Program-made: the position numbers and the translations under genes
Notes under the pieces: model-generated
Database searches by the model: none
What the model saw: the letters and a program-made list of their open reading frames with translations, nothing else
What the model was told of the DNA's origin: nothing
NCBI GenBank assembly: GCA_036927565.1
Contig: JAYESD010000005.1
Location: 93,350,301-93,414,300, forward strand
DNA length: 64,000 nucleotides
Reading direction: 5' to 3'
Source of the DNA: Tuctoria greenei
Taxonomy: Eukaryota; Streptophyta; Magnoliopsida; Poales; Poaceae
Shown here: positions 1 through 11,330 of the stretch, in pieces
Layout: the number at the start of each line of letters is the position of its first letter
Position numbering within the stretch: the first letter of the stretch is position 1

Positions 1-436
1 CCTCAAGCAAGATGCTCCATCTGAGTCTTCTGAGCTGCTTGGCCTTCAGTTTCCTATAGTCTGTCAGTCGGACACCCTCACCAACACGAACGTTGGTGTC
101 CATCTCATAGACGGCTCTCTGAGCCGCCCTATCCTCTCGAAGATCAGCAGCTGACGGTCTCGGTCGTGGTACTGCCGCGGGATGACCCCCACGGGTCCTG
201 TCTGAGCGTCGGCAAACAAGCGGCACTTCGGGCTCTTCTTCTTCCTCGGACTCATCTGGCACGGGAGGCTGCCTCTGACGAGCCTCGCGAATCCTCAACG
301 ATCCTCCTCGGCCACGCTCTCGCTCCTCGGCGGCGCGAGCGGCCATTAAAGCCTTCTTCTCTTCCTTCGACGTCTTTTGCTTTTTGGCGGCCGGCTCCGC
401 AATGGCCTTGCCCTTTCCCTTCTTGTCACAGGCCAT
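1..436 (-). CDS. Envelope-like third ORF of the copia element (N-terminal part, open at window edge)
   Basis: From an ATG at 436-434 the minus strand stays open for 145 codons to the window edge. The N terminus is strongly basic (MACDKKGKGKAIAEP...), followed by Lys/Arg/Glu-rich and acidic stretches (DESEEEEEPE) and then Arg/Pro-rich sequence. This composition and the position downstream of RNase H match the extra ORF, often called env-like, of SIRE-type plant copia elements. Its function is unknown and no membrane segment is visible in this part. The rest of the protein lies outside the window. The ORF has no stop inside the window, so simple ORF callers miss it. Confidence 0.7.
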   Translation of the reverse strand, partial: MACDKKGKGKAIAEPAAKKQKTSKEEKKALMAARAAEERERGRGGSLRIREARQRQPPVPDESEEEEEPEVPLVCRRSDRTRGGHPAAVPRPRPSAADLREDRAAQRAVYEMDTNVRVGEGVRLTDYRKLKAKQLRRLRWSILLE

Positions 437-889
437 TGCGATGAGACAAGTGACGATGCGCGAGAATGAGGTCGTGGAACGACGATGTCGGGCGCACGGC
501 ACGGCGACACGAAGATCGTCGCGGCTGGGAACCCTAGCCGCATAAGAGACGGCGACGTGGAGGGGGGAGGTCACCACGGCGGCGCGGAGGGCAGTGGTGC
601 AGCTGTGCTTGGGGGTGGTGGTGCTGCTTGAGGCGGCGGCGGCGCTGCGTGGAGCAGAGGCAGCGGTGGTGGTGCTGGGTGGAGCAGCGGCAGCGGTGAA
701 AAGGGCGGCGGCGGCGGCGCTAAGGCCGGAGGGCGGCGGCGGCGGCCGGAGGCGGCGGCGGCCGGAGGGCGGCGGTGGTGGCAGGGCGAGGGAGTGGCGG
801 CGGCGGAGGTGAGGCACAGCATCGGGGAGAGGAAATGTCGGGGAGAGAGAAAGGTGGGAAGAGGCATGCTTAAAAGGTGGGGCCCAAAC
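437..889 (-). other. GC-rich leader region upstream of the env-like ORF
   Basis: On the minus strand this lies between the palindrome array and the env-like ATG. It contains GCC/CCG trinucleotide-rich, proline-biased low-complexity sequence (about 590-810) and CT-rich stretches, like a 5' leader. ORFs found here on either strand are compositional artefacts. Confidence 0.5.
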
Positions 890-1180
890 CCTAGCTTAAT
901 TTAACACCGGATGAACCGACGTGAAATGATATGATCATCGGTCGAATGGCACAGTAAGGGTTTTCCAAAAGGTACCGTTGGCACCGGATGGTCGGACGTG
1001 GAAAGGATTTGCATCGGTGGAATTTAGCACAACTCGAGAAATGTGAACATCGGATGCACCGATGTTTCTCAGTATGAACTCGTCGGTTGATTTGTCTTAC
1101 TGACTGAACTGACTCTTGGCATTTGAACACAAACTAATTCGATGATGGTCTGGCCTAAGCATCGGATAATCCGATGACTA
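890..1180 (-). repeat. Palindromic motif cluster between pol and env-like ORF
   Basis: At least four degenerate copies of a CATCGGnTnATCCGATG-type imperfect palindrome occur here (near 900, 985, 1050 and 1165). The same motif type is arrayed in this element's LTR at 8040-8410. Confidence 0.6.
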
Positions 1181-1785
1181 CAAAACAACAACATCCCATA
1201 TATGTCCTTCGACTCAAACAAACAAACACGAAGAAACACATGTCTTAGGACTTTTTGGGCAACCCCTTACCCCTCAAGAATACTAATTGCCAATAACTTG
1301 GCTAAGCCCTAAAGCAAATAGAACACCGAAGAAAGTAAGGAATAAATCCAAATAAAATGTAAGGCCCATGCTTTGTGAGCTAGAGGATGAAGACTTCTAT
1401 CTCTTGCATGTTCCTTTAGGCTTTAACGCACCTAACATTTTATTCTTTCCACATCATATGAGTTGAGATATTGCATTTCAAACAAGTATCTTTTTCATGA
1501 GGTGGGTTTCCCTTTGTGACAATCTACCGTATGCAATGCCAAACAATTTATAATGCAAGAAATTTAAATGTGAGTGCAAGTCTATATGGCAGGCATCATG
1601 CAAGACATAAAGTAAATCTATCTTGCCAAGTTTGAACCTTTCAAAGGCTTCTTCAGGGAGAGCCACTCTCCAAGCCTTGGGGAAACCCAAAATAACCTCC
1701 AACCCAAGCTAAACCTTGCTCACCCCTATCCTTTGAAAGTTAGACAAGACCTATATGAGATGCATTCTTACATGATTATGGCAAC
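1181..1785. other. Non-coding stretch of the copia element downstream of pol
   Basis: AT-rich internal sequence between the pol stop and the palindrome cluster. A 74-codon minus-strand reading frame (1478-1702) lies here, but I see no domain in it and treat it as spacer. Confidence 0.5.
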
Positions 1786-3195
1786 TTACATGACGTTTGA
1801 TGCGTCTAGCACATTTAATTCACTCCTTAGCCTAGAAAAGGTTTTCTCATCAAGTGGTTTAGTGAAGATATCCGCCAATTGTTCTTCGGACCTAACACCT
1901 CGCAATGAGATGTCTCCCTTAGCTTCATGGTCCCTCAAGAAATGATGGCGAATATCAATGTGCTTAGTGCGGGAGTGTTGAACGGGGTTTTTAGCTATCT
2001 TAACCAAACTTTCATTGTCACAAAGGAGAGGCACACAACCAAGTTTAATACCAAAGTCCAAAAGGGTTTGCTTCATATAAAGAATTTGGGCACAACATGC
2101 ACCGGCCGCAATATATTCCGCTTTCGCCGTGGACAAAGCGACGGAATTTTGCTTCTTGCTAGACCAAGATACTATGGAACGCCCAAGCAAGTGGCACCCA
2201 CCGGAGGTACTCTTGCGATCCACCCGGCATCTGGCAAAGTCCGAATCCGAGTATCCCAAGAGATGGAATTTTGCACCTTTAGGGTACCACAAGCCCACAC
2301 TAGGGGTATGCTTAAGATACCTAAATATCCTAAAGACCGCCTTCCGATGCGATTCTTTAGGTGCCGCTTGAAAGCGAGCACACAAGCATACACTAAACAT
2401 GATATCGGGCCTAGATGCGGTAAGATAAAGCAATGAACCAATCATAGAACGGTAGTTGGATTGATCAATAGGTTTATCGTCCTTATCCGCGTCGAGATGA
2501 TAATTTGTTGCCATTGGAGTGCTTCTTGAGCTACAATCTCCCATCTCAAATTTCTTCAAGAGGTCCTTGGTATACTTCTCTTGATAGACGAAGGTCCCCT
2601 CTTGAAGTTGCTTAATTTTAAATCCAAGGAAGAAGTTGAGTTCTCCAATCATCGACATCTCAAATTCCCTAGACATCATTTTGCCAAACTCATGGCTAAG
2701 AGCTTTGTTAGTTGAACCAAAAATAATATCATCAACATAAATTTGACAAATAAATAATTCTCCGTTGATGTCTTTGGTGAAGAGTGTAGTGTCCACCCTC
2801 CCGATCTTGAATCCTTGCATGATCAAGAAATCCCGTAGTCGTTCATACCACGCCCTAGGTGCTTGCTTGAGCCCATAGAGCGCCTTGTGCAACCTAAACA
2901 CATGATTAGGATTCCTCGGATCTTCAAACCCAGGAGGTTGTTCAACATAGACAAGCTCATTAATATAACCATTAAGAAATGCACTTTTCATATCCATTTG
3001 ATAAAGCTTTATGTTATGATGTGATGCAAAGGCAAGAAGTATACGGATGGCTTCTAACCGAGCGACCGGAGCAAATGTCTCCCCAAAGTCTAGTCCTTCA
3101 ACTTGTGAGAAGCCCTTGGCCACAAGTCTTGCCTTGTTGCGGACCACAACACCATTCTTGTCTTGTTTGTTGCTGTCGAAGGTCGTAAACGACAC
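1786..3195 (-). pseudogene. Copia pol, reverse transcriptase and RNase H part
   Basis: Encodes the RT core from the KARLVAKGFSQ region, through the catalytic YVDD motif (IYVDDIIFG, about 2722-2746), to RNase H (YSDSDFA, KAEYIAAG, CDNES, about 1880-2250). It makes cDNA from the element RNA and degrades the RNA strand. The frame is uninterrupted to a TAA at 1786-1788. The apparent start is an artefact of the solo LTR: the first residues before the SNKQDKNG junction are LTR-encoded, and true pol sequence begins near 3171. It is separated from the integrase part by the insertion at 3174-4210, so it cannot be translated as one polyprotein in this copy. Confidence 0.9.
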
Positions 3196-4215
3196 TTCCC
3201 CCAGACCTGCTTAGAGAGCAGCCCGCGAAGGTTCTTTGGATTCACGAGGGCTAGTCCCAGGAGATCGAACGCGGCAGGATGATGAACACAGAGGGTTTAC
3301 GTGGTTCGGGCCACCGGAGCATAACACCCTACGTCCACGGGAGTGTTTGTGTATTGCCTTGCTTGAGCGTGTATGAGTCCTAGTCTAATTTTTCGATCCT
3401 TTGGAAGGTCGTCTGAAGAGTCCTTTTATAGTTCAAGGACTCTGCAGTCACAAGGTGGGCCCCAGGACCCAACAGGTGGTCCCGGGGAGAGCCAAATCTT
3501 ATACAAGATCTAGGATTAATTGCTATCTACTTCCCTTTGTCAGGGGTGTTAATGCGCCATCCCGTTGCGTCGTGCGCCAGGGCTACACATTGTTGGTGAT
3601 GATGGTAGTGCACGTCTCGTCCGTCTTGTCCTCGCGGCCCATTCGACCGTCTTGCGGTGTGGGTCTGTACCGGCTACTTGGACAAGACAGGACACTGGAG
3701 CCTTGACCTTCACATGTGCGACTCAGCTTGCCTGGGGAAGGCGCGTGTACTTAATGCCTGTCTGAGCAGCGCACACCTTCCTTTATTGCGGCTTCCTATC
3801 GCACTGAGTCGGCCATCCACCACGTGGTTGCGCCAGAGCCTGCCTCTGTGGGAGTCGAGCACTTGACGGAACAGGCCACGTGGTGCATCCGGAGCCCACC
3901 CCTATGGAGGGGTGGAGACTCAGCCCTGTAGGCCACGTGGTAGTTATGGTGCCTTTCCCTGCGAGGGCGCGGGCCTAGCCCCGAGGTCCCGATTGACGAC
4001 GTGGCAGCTCCGGAGCCCGCCTCAGGGGGAGGCGAGGGTCCAGTTCTGCCGGCCACGTGGCAGCTTGGGAGCCTCCCCCGGCGGAGAGGTAGGATCTGGT
4101 CTTTCCCTCCACGACGTGGCAGCCTCGGATTCGGCCTCTTTAAGTAGAGGCTGAGTCCTTAGCAGTTTTCTCCCTGTGCGCGGGGGTACCCGGTCTGCGG
4201 GGTACCGACAGTTGT
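3169..4215 (-). mobile_element. Solo LTR inserted in copia pol
   Basis: A 1037-bp LTR (3174-4210) opens TGTCGAAGG and closes GGTACCGACA on the + strand, flanked by a near-perfect 5-bp duplication (gttgc at 3169-3173, gttgt at 4211-4215). Minus is the likely sense strand: a TATA box (TATAAAAGG, about 3421-3429) is followed by an R/U5-like segment containing the GGCCCGAACC block common in grass gypsy LTRs. No internal region is present, so this is the product of LTR-LTR recombination. Its terminal ten bases also end the LTR remnant at 8773-9230, so the two belong to related families, probably gypsy. Confidence 0.85.
3865..4135 (-). repeat. Tandem G-box repeat in the U3 of the solo LTR
   Basis: About five degenerate copies of a 55-65-bp unit, each opening with (C)ACGTGGCAGC and continuing with a CCGGAGCC / GGGGGAGGC / GGTCC pattern (starts near 3873, 3931, 3998, 4052, 4110). 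CACGTG is the plant G-box / ABRE core. On the inferred sense strand the array lies upstream of the TATA box. Confidence 0.65.
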
Positions 4216-6721
4216 GGTACACCCACTTTGTTCTGATGACGTTCTTGTTCTTGGGTCGCTCCTCCAACACCCAAACTTCATTGCAGATGAAGTTGTTAAG
4301 TTCTTCTTGCATGGCCATCACCCAATTTGGATCTTGGAGTGCTTCCTCAATGTGAGTGGGTTCTACACATGAAACAAACGAGTAGTGCTCACAAAACGAA
4401 GCGAAATGGCGAGAACGTGTACTTACTCCCCTTGACGGACTTTTGATAATTTGGTCCATTGGATGCGCCTTGGAGATGTGTCCATGCCTCATAAGTGGTT
4501 GTGAAGCACTTGGCGATGGTGATGCGTGTTGCTCTTCTTGTGGTTGGACTTGATCATGGACTTCTTCTTCTTTTGGATGTTGTGTGGCTTGTGAGTCTTG
4601 AGTCGGCAATGGATCATCTTTCTCTTCTTCGTCAACTTGAGGCGCCATAGATGTGTTGATGTTGGAACTTGAATCTCCCCCTTGATCATGGCTCTCCTCA
4701 ACTTTAGGCTTGATGTCTCCAATGGTCATGTTCTTCATAGCTTCTCGTAGAGGCTCATCATCTATTTCATCATGACCAAAACTCTCCTCTTGGGAGCCAT
4801 TAGTTTCATCAAACTCAACATCACAACTTTCCTCAACTAAACCGGAGGTTTGGTTGAATACTCGATATGCTTTTGAGTTTGATGCATAACAAAGAAATAT
4901 ACCAACATCACATCTTCTTTCAAACTTACCGAGCCTTTTCTTGCGGTAGATGTAGCACTTGCACCCGAAGACTCGGAAATAAGAGATGTTGGGCTTTCTC
5001 CCAATGAGAAGTTCGTACGGGGTCTTTTGAAGTAGTCGATGTAGATAGACCCGATTTGCGGCATGGCATGCCGTGTTGATTGCTTTGGCCCAAAACTTCT
5101 CGGACGTGCCATAGTCATCAAGCATTGCTCGCGCAAGAGTGCTTAGAGTCTTGTTCTTCCTTTCAACAACACCATTTTGTTGAAGAGTGTATGTAGCCGA
5201 AAACTCATGCTTCACGCCTTCACGGTCACACCACTCCCCAATGTTGTAGTTCTTGAATTCGGTGCCGTTGTCACTCCGGACCTTGATGATAGGAAGTTGA
5301 AATTCCCTTTGAGCACGGTTGGCAAAGGTCTTGAACACTTCCAGAGTTTCACTCTTGTCACCTAGAAACAAAGTCCAAGCATAGCGAGAGTAGTCATCAA
5401 CTATAACAAGACAATAGAGGTTACCACCAAGACTTTGATATGTGGACGGTCCGAAGAGGTCCATGTGGAGTAGCTCAAGTGGCTTGGAGGTTGACACCAT
5501 TGTCTTCATCGTGTGGTGTGAAGCAACTTGCTTCCCGGCTTGACAAGCGCTACAAAGCTTGTTCTTCTCAAATGTGACATCCTTCACGCCAGTCACCATC
5601 CCAAGCTTGAATGACTTCTTGAGCTTGCTCATCCCAATGTGTGCTATGCGTCGATGCCATAGCCAACCCAAACTCGTCTTAGTGAAAAGACAAGTGGTCA
5701 AGCTAACATCCTTGTTGGAGAAGTCTACTAGGTAGAGATGTCCATGCCGAAATCCTTTGAAGATTAGTTCTTGGCTTGTTTCACTACTCACAACAACATC
5801 ATTTTTGCTAAAGGTGCACGTTAGTCCAAGATCACATAATTGTGCAATATAAAGTAAATTAAAACTAAGTGACTTAATATACAATACATTGGAAATAGAT
5901 AAATCATTTGAAATAGCAATTTTACCTAACCCAATTACCTTGCCCTTAGAGTTATCACTAAAGGTGACTTGTTCATGATTGTCGGGGTTTTCTATGATGG
6001 TGAACATACCATCATTGTCGGTCATATGTTGAGTGCACCCGCTATCGAGTACCCAATGCTTTCCTTCGGCTTTGTAGTTCACCTTGGTGTTACCTTTAGC
6101 CATGAGGCACATGGGTGGTGGATGAAGAGGTGAGTCATCATTGTTGGCAATGGCAAGGCCGGCCAAACTTTCTTCTTCCGCTTCACTCTCTTCATCACTT
6201 GATTCTTTGTCGATGACCCATTCATTTGCCTCACAGATGAACACCTTTTGTGGACCATTTCTTTTCTTTGGGAAGAGTTTTGCCTTCTTGCCCTTGTCAT
6301 GTTTCTTCTTCCCAAAGGATCTTGGTTTGGGTTTGACCTCTTCTTCATCATCTTCACTATCTTCAAGCTTGCGGTGCTTGCTCTTGTGGTTTTCTCTCCT
6401 TTTGTCCGGTTTTGGACAATCATAGGAGATGTGGCCTTGATCACCGCAATTGTAGCAAGTCTTGTGGTCATCTCTCCTTGGTAGAAACGCTTTCTTCTTA
6501 GGATCAAAGGTGTATCCCTTCTTGGCAATCTTGGAGTTCAAGCGAGAGAACTTTCTCATCATCAATGCAAGCTCATCATCGTCATCTTCACTTGATGCTT
6601 GCTCTTCTTCACTTGAGCTAGGCTCAACCACCTTCTTTTTCTTGAGACTTGTTTTCTTGGTGGAGGCCTTTAGGGCAATTGTCTTTGAAGATGATTGCTC
6701 CATCATCCCAAGTACACTCAT
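4216..6721 (-). pseudogene. Copia gag C-terminus, protease and integrase part
   Basis: In minus-strand order: an acidic/Ser linker, a CCHC zinc knuckle (CYNCGDQGHISYDC, about 6415-6457), an aspartic protease (WVLDSGCTQHM, about 6030-6060), the integrase zinc-binding HHCC region (WHRRIAHIG ... CSACQAGK, about 5540-5660), then the integrase DDE core (HMDLFGP about 5460, RSDNGTEF about 5255-5285, NGVVERKN about 5155-5180). It then enters RT (EVWVLEERPKNKNVIRTKWV). Protein after the Tyr-His-Asn at 4211-4219 is read from the inserted LTR and is not native. The frame is the same as gag. Confidence 0.9.
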
Positions 6722-6748
6722 CTCATGAGCGTGAATCTCTCCAATGAG

Positions 6749-7285
6749 TTATGAAACTTCAATGTGGTCAAGAGATTCTTTTTGAAGCATGGAGTTGATG
6801 ATGTTGTACTTTGGCTTGAGAAGGAGCATAAGAATCTTGCGGTTGATGAGTCCTTTGCCAAGAGAAGCAATGTCAAGAGCATTAATTTCTTCGATAAGCA
6901 CATTCAAGCGAGAGAACATTTCATTGACATTTTCATGAGGTAGCATTTTAAACTCATCATATTTAGCTTTAAGCATGTGATATTTTAGTTCTTTGACACG
7001 AGAAGAACCCTCATGAATTTCTATCAAGCAGGCCCAAATTTCACAAGCCTTTTCTTTGCTAGCAATCCTAGCAAACACATCTTGACTAATGCATTCATAA
7101 ATTGCATTCCTTGCTTTAGCATCCCACTTGATTTGATCACCAACATAATTGAGCTCACCAAACCCCGCGTGGGTCGCTTCCCATACTTCGGGAGCAATAG
7201 CCTCTAGATAGGCATACATGTGTGCTTTCCAATAGGCAAAGTTCTTGCCCTCGAAGATAGGAACCGAACCCCCAATCTTGGCCAT
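6749..7285 (-). pseudogene. Copia gag N-terminal part ending at a premature stop
   Basis: Begins MAKIGGSVPIFEGKNFAYWK, a typical copia gag start (bait for DUF4219/UBN2-type domains), and continues through the capsid-like helical region. A TAA at 6749-6751 interrupts the frame; the downstream reading frame is identical, so this is a single nonsense change and not a frameshift. Gag would form the virus-like particle in the cytoplasm. Confidence 0.88.
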
Positions 7286-7331
7286 TTGAGCACTCTAGCG
7301 GTGAAGCTAGAATGATCCAATGAGCAACCTT

Positions 7332-7343
7332 GCTCTGATACCA
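7332..7343 (-). promoter_or_regulatory. Primer-binding site of the copia element
   Basis: On the minus strand TGGTATCAGAGC, the standard plant copia PBS complementary to the initiator methionine tRNA, lies two bases after the 5' LTR end. Confidence 0.9.
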
Positions 7344-7980
7344 ATTATAAGGATCGAATGCCCAAGAGGGGGGGTGAATTGGGCTTCTTTTCGAAAATTA
7401 AAGCAATACCACTTAATTACTAAAAGCCCAATTCCCTACGCAAACAACCTATGCATTTAAGTGACTAGTAACTTTGCGGTATATGAAATGCATAAGTGTA
7501 AAGTGAGAGTAAGAGAATGCAAACTCCTGAGGAGACACGAAGATTTATCCCGTGGTTCGGCAAGATCGTCAAGATCTTCCTACATCCATGTTGTGGCACC
7601 CACCGAAGGGTATAGCCACACCCAAGTCATCGAGACTAGGGATCTTCACTATTCTTCTCCGTTTGCCAACCTCGGCAAGGTGGAGCTCAAGCCTTGTACA
7701 ACTTGGTTCCTCCAGGCTTCCACAACCGTCTTGGCAAGCTCCGGAAGTCTCTCTCAATTACAATCACCAAGGGACACTCCCTTACAGCTCTCACTACACT
7801 AGAGATTACAATCACCAAGAATGGAGGCACACAAGCACTATCTCTAGCTAGTTCTAGCCTATCTCTTGGTGTGTAAGTGGTGTAGATGATGTAGAAGTGG
7901 TAGCACAATGTCTTGAATGCTTGAGAATGTGTAGAGTATGTCTGGTAGTCAAGACTTATCGAATAGACTGGTTGAAGGGG

Positions 7981-7988
7981 TATAAATA
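7981..7988 (-). promoter_or_regulatory. TATA box of the copia LTR
   Basis: TATTTATA on the minus strand, within the GGCTATTTATACCCC context usual for this LTR type; about 55 bp downstream of the palindrome array. Confidence 0.6.
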
Positions 7989-8039
7989 GCCAGCCTCCAC
8001 GAAATAGCCGTTGGAAAAGTAGGCTAACATCACTGTTCT

Positions 8040-8410
8040 GCGAACACCGGATGATCCGATGCTCCCCCATCAGTCAAATCCAAATTAGCTAATGTCACTG
8101 TGTCAGATATGATCGTTGTTAGACTGATGTTACACTTGTCTTCTCATCGGATGATCCGTTGGCACTTCCTCCAGAATTGGTTCAGACTTGATGCTTACTG
8201 GAGTGATTGACCGATGTGATTATTGTTGTACATCGGGTGGTTCGGTGGTACACTTGGTCCAAAGAGATTGCTTACTGTACTGATGGACCGATGTAACATG
8301 CCCTTCATCATCGAACGATCCGGTGAGTACTTGGGTCTAAGGTCTTCTTCTTCTGCTGAACCAACTCGACCGATGTGTAGTTTTCTAGAAACATCGGTTG
8401 ATCTGGTGAG
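8040..8410 (-). repeat. Imperfect palindrome array in U3
   Basis: Five or more degenerate copies of ACATCGGnTGATCCGGTG around CGGATGATCCG (near 8046, 8144, 8232, 8308, 8393), often alternating with ACCGATGT half-sites. The array is directly upstream of the LTR TATA box. Confidence 0.65.
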
Positions 8411-8772
8411 TTGATTTTGTTTGCTTCGAGTTGTTCTAAGTGAATCTTTTGGGATTTTCTCGAGCGACCTCTTATACATTGGTTTGAAATATTCTTCTGA
8501 TGATTATCAAGCGTTGATTGTTGTCAATATTGGTTGAATAATTTTGACATGTGAGCTTTTTCTTCTAGTCTTGATAACATTGATTGATCTCATAAAATGA
8601 TTGTTTAGGGGTCTCCAATTGTATCTAGTGATCAGTAGATGATATTCATATTCATATAGATTTCATTGTAATGAGTGATATGGGAGACCTTGCATCCACA
8701 AATTCATTAGTAAAATCCAATGGTTGTCATTAATCACCGAAACCATACCTCATGGGGGCCTAGATGCTTTCA

Positions 8773-9230
8773 AAGGGCCCTCCGATCGTGTGTCATTAAG
8801 ATGGTATTAATGACACTTAATCGGGTCTTGAAGTCTTTAATTGCCCCTTGAAGGTCCGAGCCGTTGGGGGTCCACCAGTCTGATTGTTGAAGTTGATGGT
8901 CTGGCGGTTGGACGCGTGGCAGCTCTGGAGTTTACCGTCTAGGACAGGTAGGTCCTGTATTGTTGTACACGTGTCAGTACCGGAGCTTCCCTCTGTCGGG
9001 GGTTAGGTCCGGAGGTGCCGCACAAGTATTTAGCCTGGAGCTTTTCCATGTGTGGGATGTAGCTATGGTTGCTGGATACACGTGGCAGCACCGGGACTAA
9101 CCATAGAAGGGAGGCAGGTCCGGTCCCAAATGACACATGGGGCCTTCGGAGGTCTTCAACTCAGACAGGTGAAGTTCCTTTGGTCTTTTTGCAGTCCCAA
9201 GGGGTATTTGGTACACAGGGTACCGACAAT
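8773..9230 (-). mobile_element. LTR fragment interrupted by the copia insertion
   Basis: Its right end GGTACCGACA (rc TGTCGGTACC) equals the terminus of the LTR at 3174-4210, and it carries three diverged ACGTGGCAGC-type units (near 8915, 8967, 9079), so it is U3 sequence of a related family on the minus strand. It is cut at 8772/8773 by the copia LTR; the remainder would lie beyond the left window edge. At 9230 it abuts gypsy pol, so this LTR itself sits inside the chromovirus. Confidence 0.7.
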
Positions 9231-9268
9231 GTCAAAGCTAACCAATCATTTAGGACTACTCCAATGTA

Positions 9269-11330
9269 GTGAAGTGTATGCCTGAGTTGCTAACAAGGGG
9301 AAAGCTTCGCAAATGGATTATATCTTATCAGGACGACATTGAGAAAGTGAAGAAGAGATCTATAACTACACCGGTGATGGTATTACTAGACGTGGGCAAG
9401 AAGCTTGGATTTATGCGACGCCTCAAGACAGGGACTTGGATGTGTGCGCATGCAAGAAGGTCAAGTGGTAGCATATGCATCGAGAGAATTGAAGAAACAT
9501 GAGCAGAATTATCCAACGCACAATCTCGAACTTGCAGCCGTGGTACATGCCTTAAAGATTTTGAGACATTACATTCTTGGTCACAAGTGTGAGATTTACA
9601 CGCATCACAAGAGTCTCAAGTACATATTCACGCAAACGGACCTAAATTTGAGGCAACTAAGATAGTTGGAGATCATCAAGGATTATGATGTGGGGATCAA
9701 TTATCATCCAGGGAAGGCTAATGTAGTGGCTAATGCTTTGAGTCAGAAAGGAGTAAGCCACCAACTCACAATTAGAAAGCTGCCTTCCGAGTTATGTAAG
9801 GAGTTTGAACGGTTGAACCTTGGATTTGTGAATGAGATGGGGGATAATGGAGTTAAATCCAACCTTGGAGCAAGAAATTCGAGAAGGTCAGACCAAGGAT
9901 GAGGAAATTCAAGAAATCAAAGAAATGACCCAGGAAGGAAGAGAATTCAGATTTGATGAAGACGAACATAGTATTCTATGGCTTGGGAAGAGAATTGCTG
10001 TACCTACTGTGAAGCATATTCGGGAAACAATATTAAAGGGGGCACATGACTCGCCATACTCAATTCACCTCGGTAGTACAAAGATGTACAAGGATTTGAA
10101 GACATGTTATTGGTGGGATAGCATGAAAAAGGACATAGTTGAATATGTAGCCTTGTGTGATGTGCGCCAACTAGTCAAAGCTGAACATCAAAGGACAGCT
10201 AGATTATTGCAGCCATTGAAGATTTTGAAATGGAAATGGGAAGAAATCGGAATGGACTTCATAGCTGGATTACGCGTACCCAGTCTGGCTATGACTCAGT
10301 ATGGGTTATTGTGGATCGGTTAACCAAGTCAGCTCACTTCATCCCTGTCAAGACCAACTATACCGCAATACAACTGGCTGACCTATATATGCAGCATATT
10401 GTGTGCCGACATGGAGTTCCAAAGAAAATAGTCTCAGACAGAGGTTCTCAATTCACCTCTAGGTTCTGGCAAAAATTGCATGAAGCATTGGGTACAAGGT
10501 TAAATTTCAGTTCGGCATATCACCCTCAAACTAATGGACAAACCGAGAGGACGAATCAGATTTTAGAGAACATTTTAAGAGCTTGTGCTTTAAAGCATGG
10601 AAAAAGTTGGGACAAAAGATTGCCATATGCGGAATTCTCATATAACAATAGTTACCAAGCAAGTTTGAAGATGTCGCCATATGAAGCATTATATGGAAGG
10701 AAGTGTAGGACACCCTTGTTTTGGAATGAGATGGGAGAATCCTAAGTTTTTGGACCTGATATGTTGCAAGAAGCTGAAAAGCAAGTTCAGATAATCCACG
10801 GAAATTTGAGGGCCGCCCAATCAAGACAAAAAGGATATGCGGATAATAGACGGAGAGACCTAGCCTTTGAAGTGGGAGACTTCGTTTACCTCAAAGTGTC
10901 ACCAATGCGAGGTCATAAGAGGTTTAATGTCAAAGGCAAGTTAGCACCTCGCTATATTGGACCATTCAAGGTTTTGGACAAACGAGGATAAGTAGAATAT
11001 AAACTGGAGATGCCAACACACCATTCAGATGTCCATGATGTGTTTCATGTCTCGCAGCTCGAGAAGTGCTTAAGGGTACCGAAAGAACAAGTGGCAATGG
11101 AAGAATTGGAATTGGAGGCAGATTTGACTTATGCCGAGCAACCGGTCAAAATCTTGGAAACCAAGGAGAGGGTCACAAGGAACAAGGTGATTCGATGGTG
11201 TAAAGTACAATGGAAGCATCATGCAGAATTAGAGGCAACTTGGGAGCTGGAGGATGATCTCAAGAAAGAATTTCACTATCTCTTCCCTTCTACATCGAAT
11301 CTCGAGGGCGAGATTCATTTTAAGGAGGGT
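9269..11330 (+). pseudogene. Gypsy pol: RNase H, integrase, chromodomain (broken)
   Basis: Order: a short RT/connection piece (about 9310-9400), RNase H (CDASRQGLGCV, VAYASRELKKHEQNYPTHNL), integrase zinc region (about 10030-10190; the last CxxC is damaged, CDVR), integrase core (GMDFIAGL; SDRGSQFTSRF; HPQTNGQTERTNQ), a GPY/F-like module (YIGPFKV) and a chromodomain (VQWKHHAELEATWELEDDL, about 11205-11260). It has at least two frameshifts (near 9402 and 9830-10325) and in-frame stops at 9663, 10743 and 10989, so it is not functional. Chromodomains of this group direct integration to heterochromatin. Confidence 0.88.

Larger units (their letters stand above)
1..8772 (-). mobile_element. SIRE/Maximus-type Ty1-copia retrotransposon, partial
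   Basis: Read on the minus strand the element runs 5' LTR (8772-7346), primer-binding site, gag, protease, integrase, RT, RNase H (to 1786), a non-coding stretch with palindromic motifs, then an envelope-like ORF that runs off the window, so its 3' LTR is not visible. The gag-PR-INT-RT-RH order and the initiator-tRNA PBS place it in Ty1-copia; the extra downstream ORF and an LTR of about 1.4 kb point to the SIRE/Maximus lineage. The coding region is fairly intact: one in-frame stop in gag (6749-6751) and one solo-LTR insertion in pol (3174-4210). It sits inside an older LTR (8773-9230), so it is a later insertion. Lineage is inferred from architecture; no phylogeny was run. Confidence 0.9.
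7346..8772 (-). repeat. 5' LTR of the SIRE-type copia
   Basis: 1427 bp. On the minus strand it opens TGAAAGCATCTAGGCCCCC (8772) and closes ...GATCCTTATA (7346), where the canonical last bases CA have mutated to TA. It has a TATA box near 7981-7988 and a palindrome array upstream of it. The boundary at 7346 is fixed by the adjacent PBS, and the one at 8772 by the family-typical opening. Confidence 0.85.

Noticed and set aside
571..867. Proline-rich ORFs on both strands in the GC-rich leader of the left copia
   Set aside because: Trinucleotide-rich low-complexity sequence opens frames on both strands; no domain.
1927..2436. + strand ORF of 169 codons
   Set aside because: Antisense shadow of the copia RT/RNase H frame.
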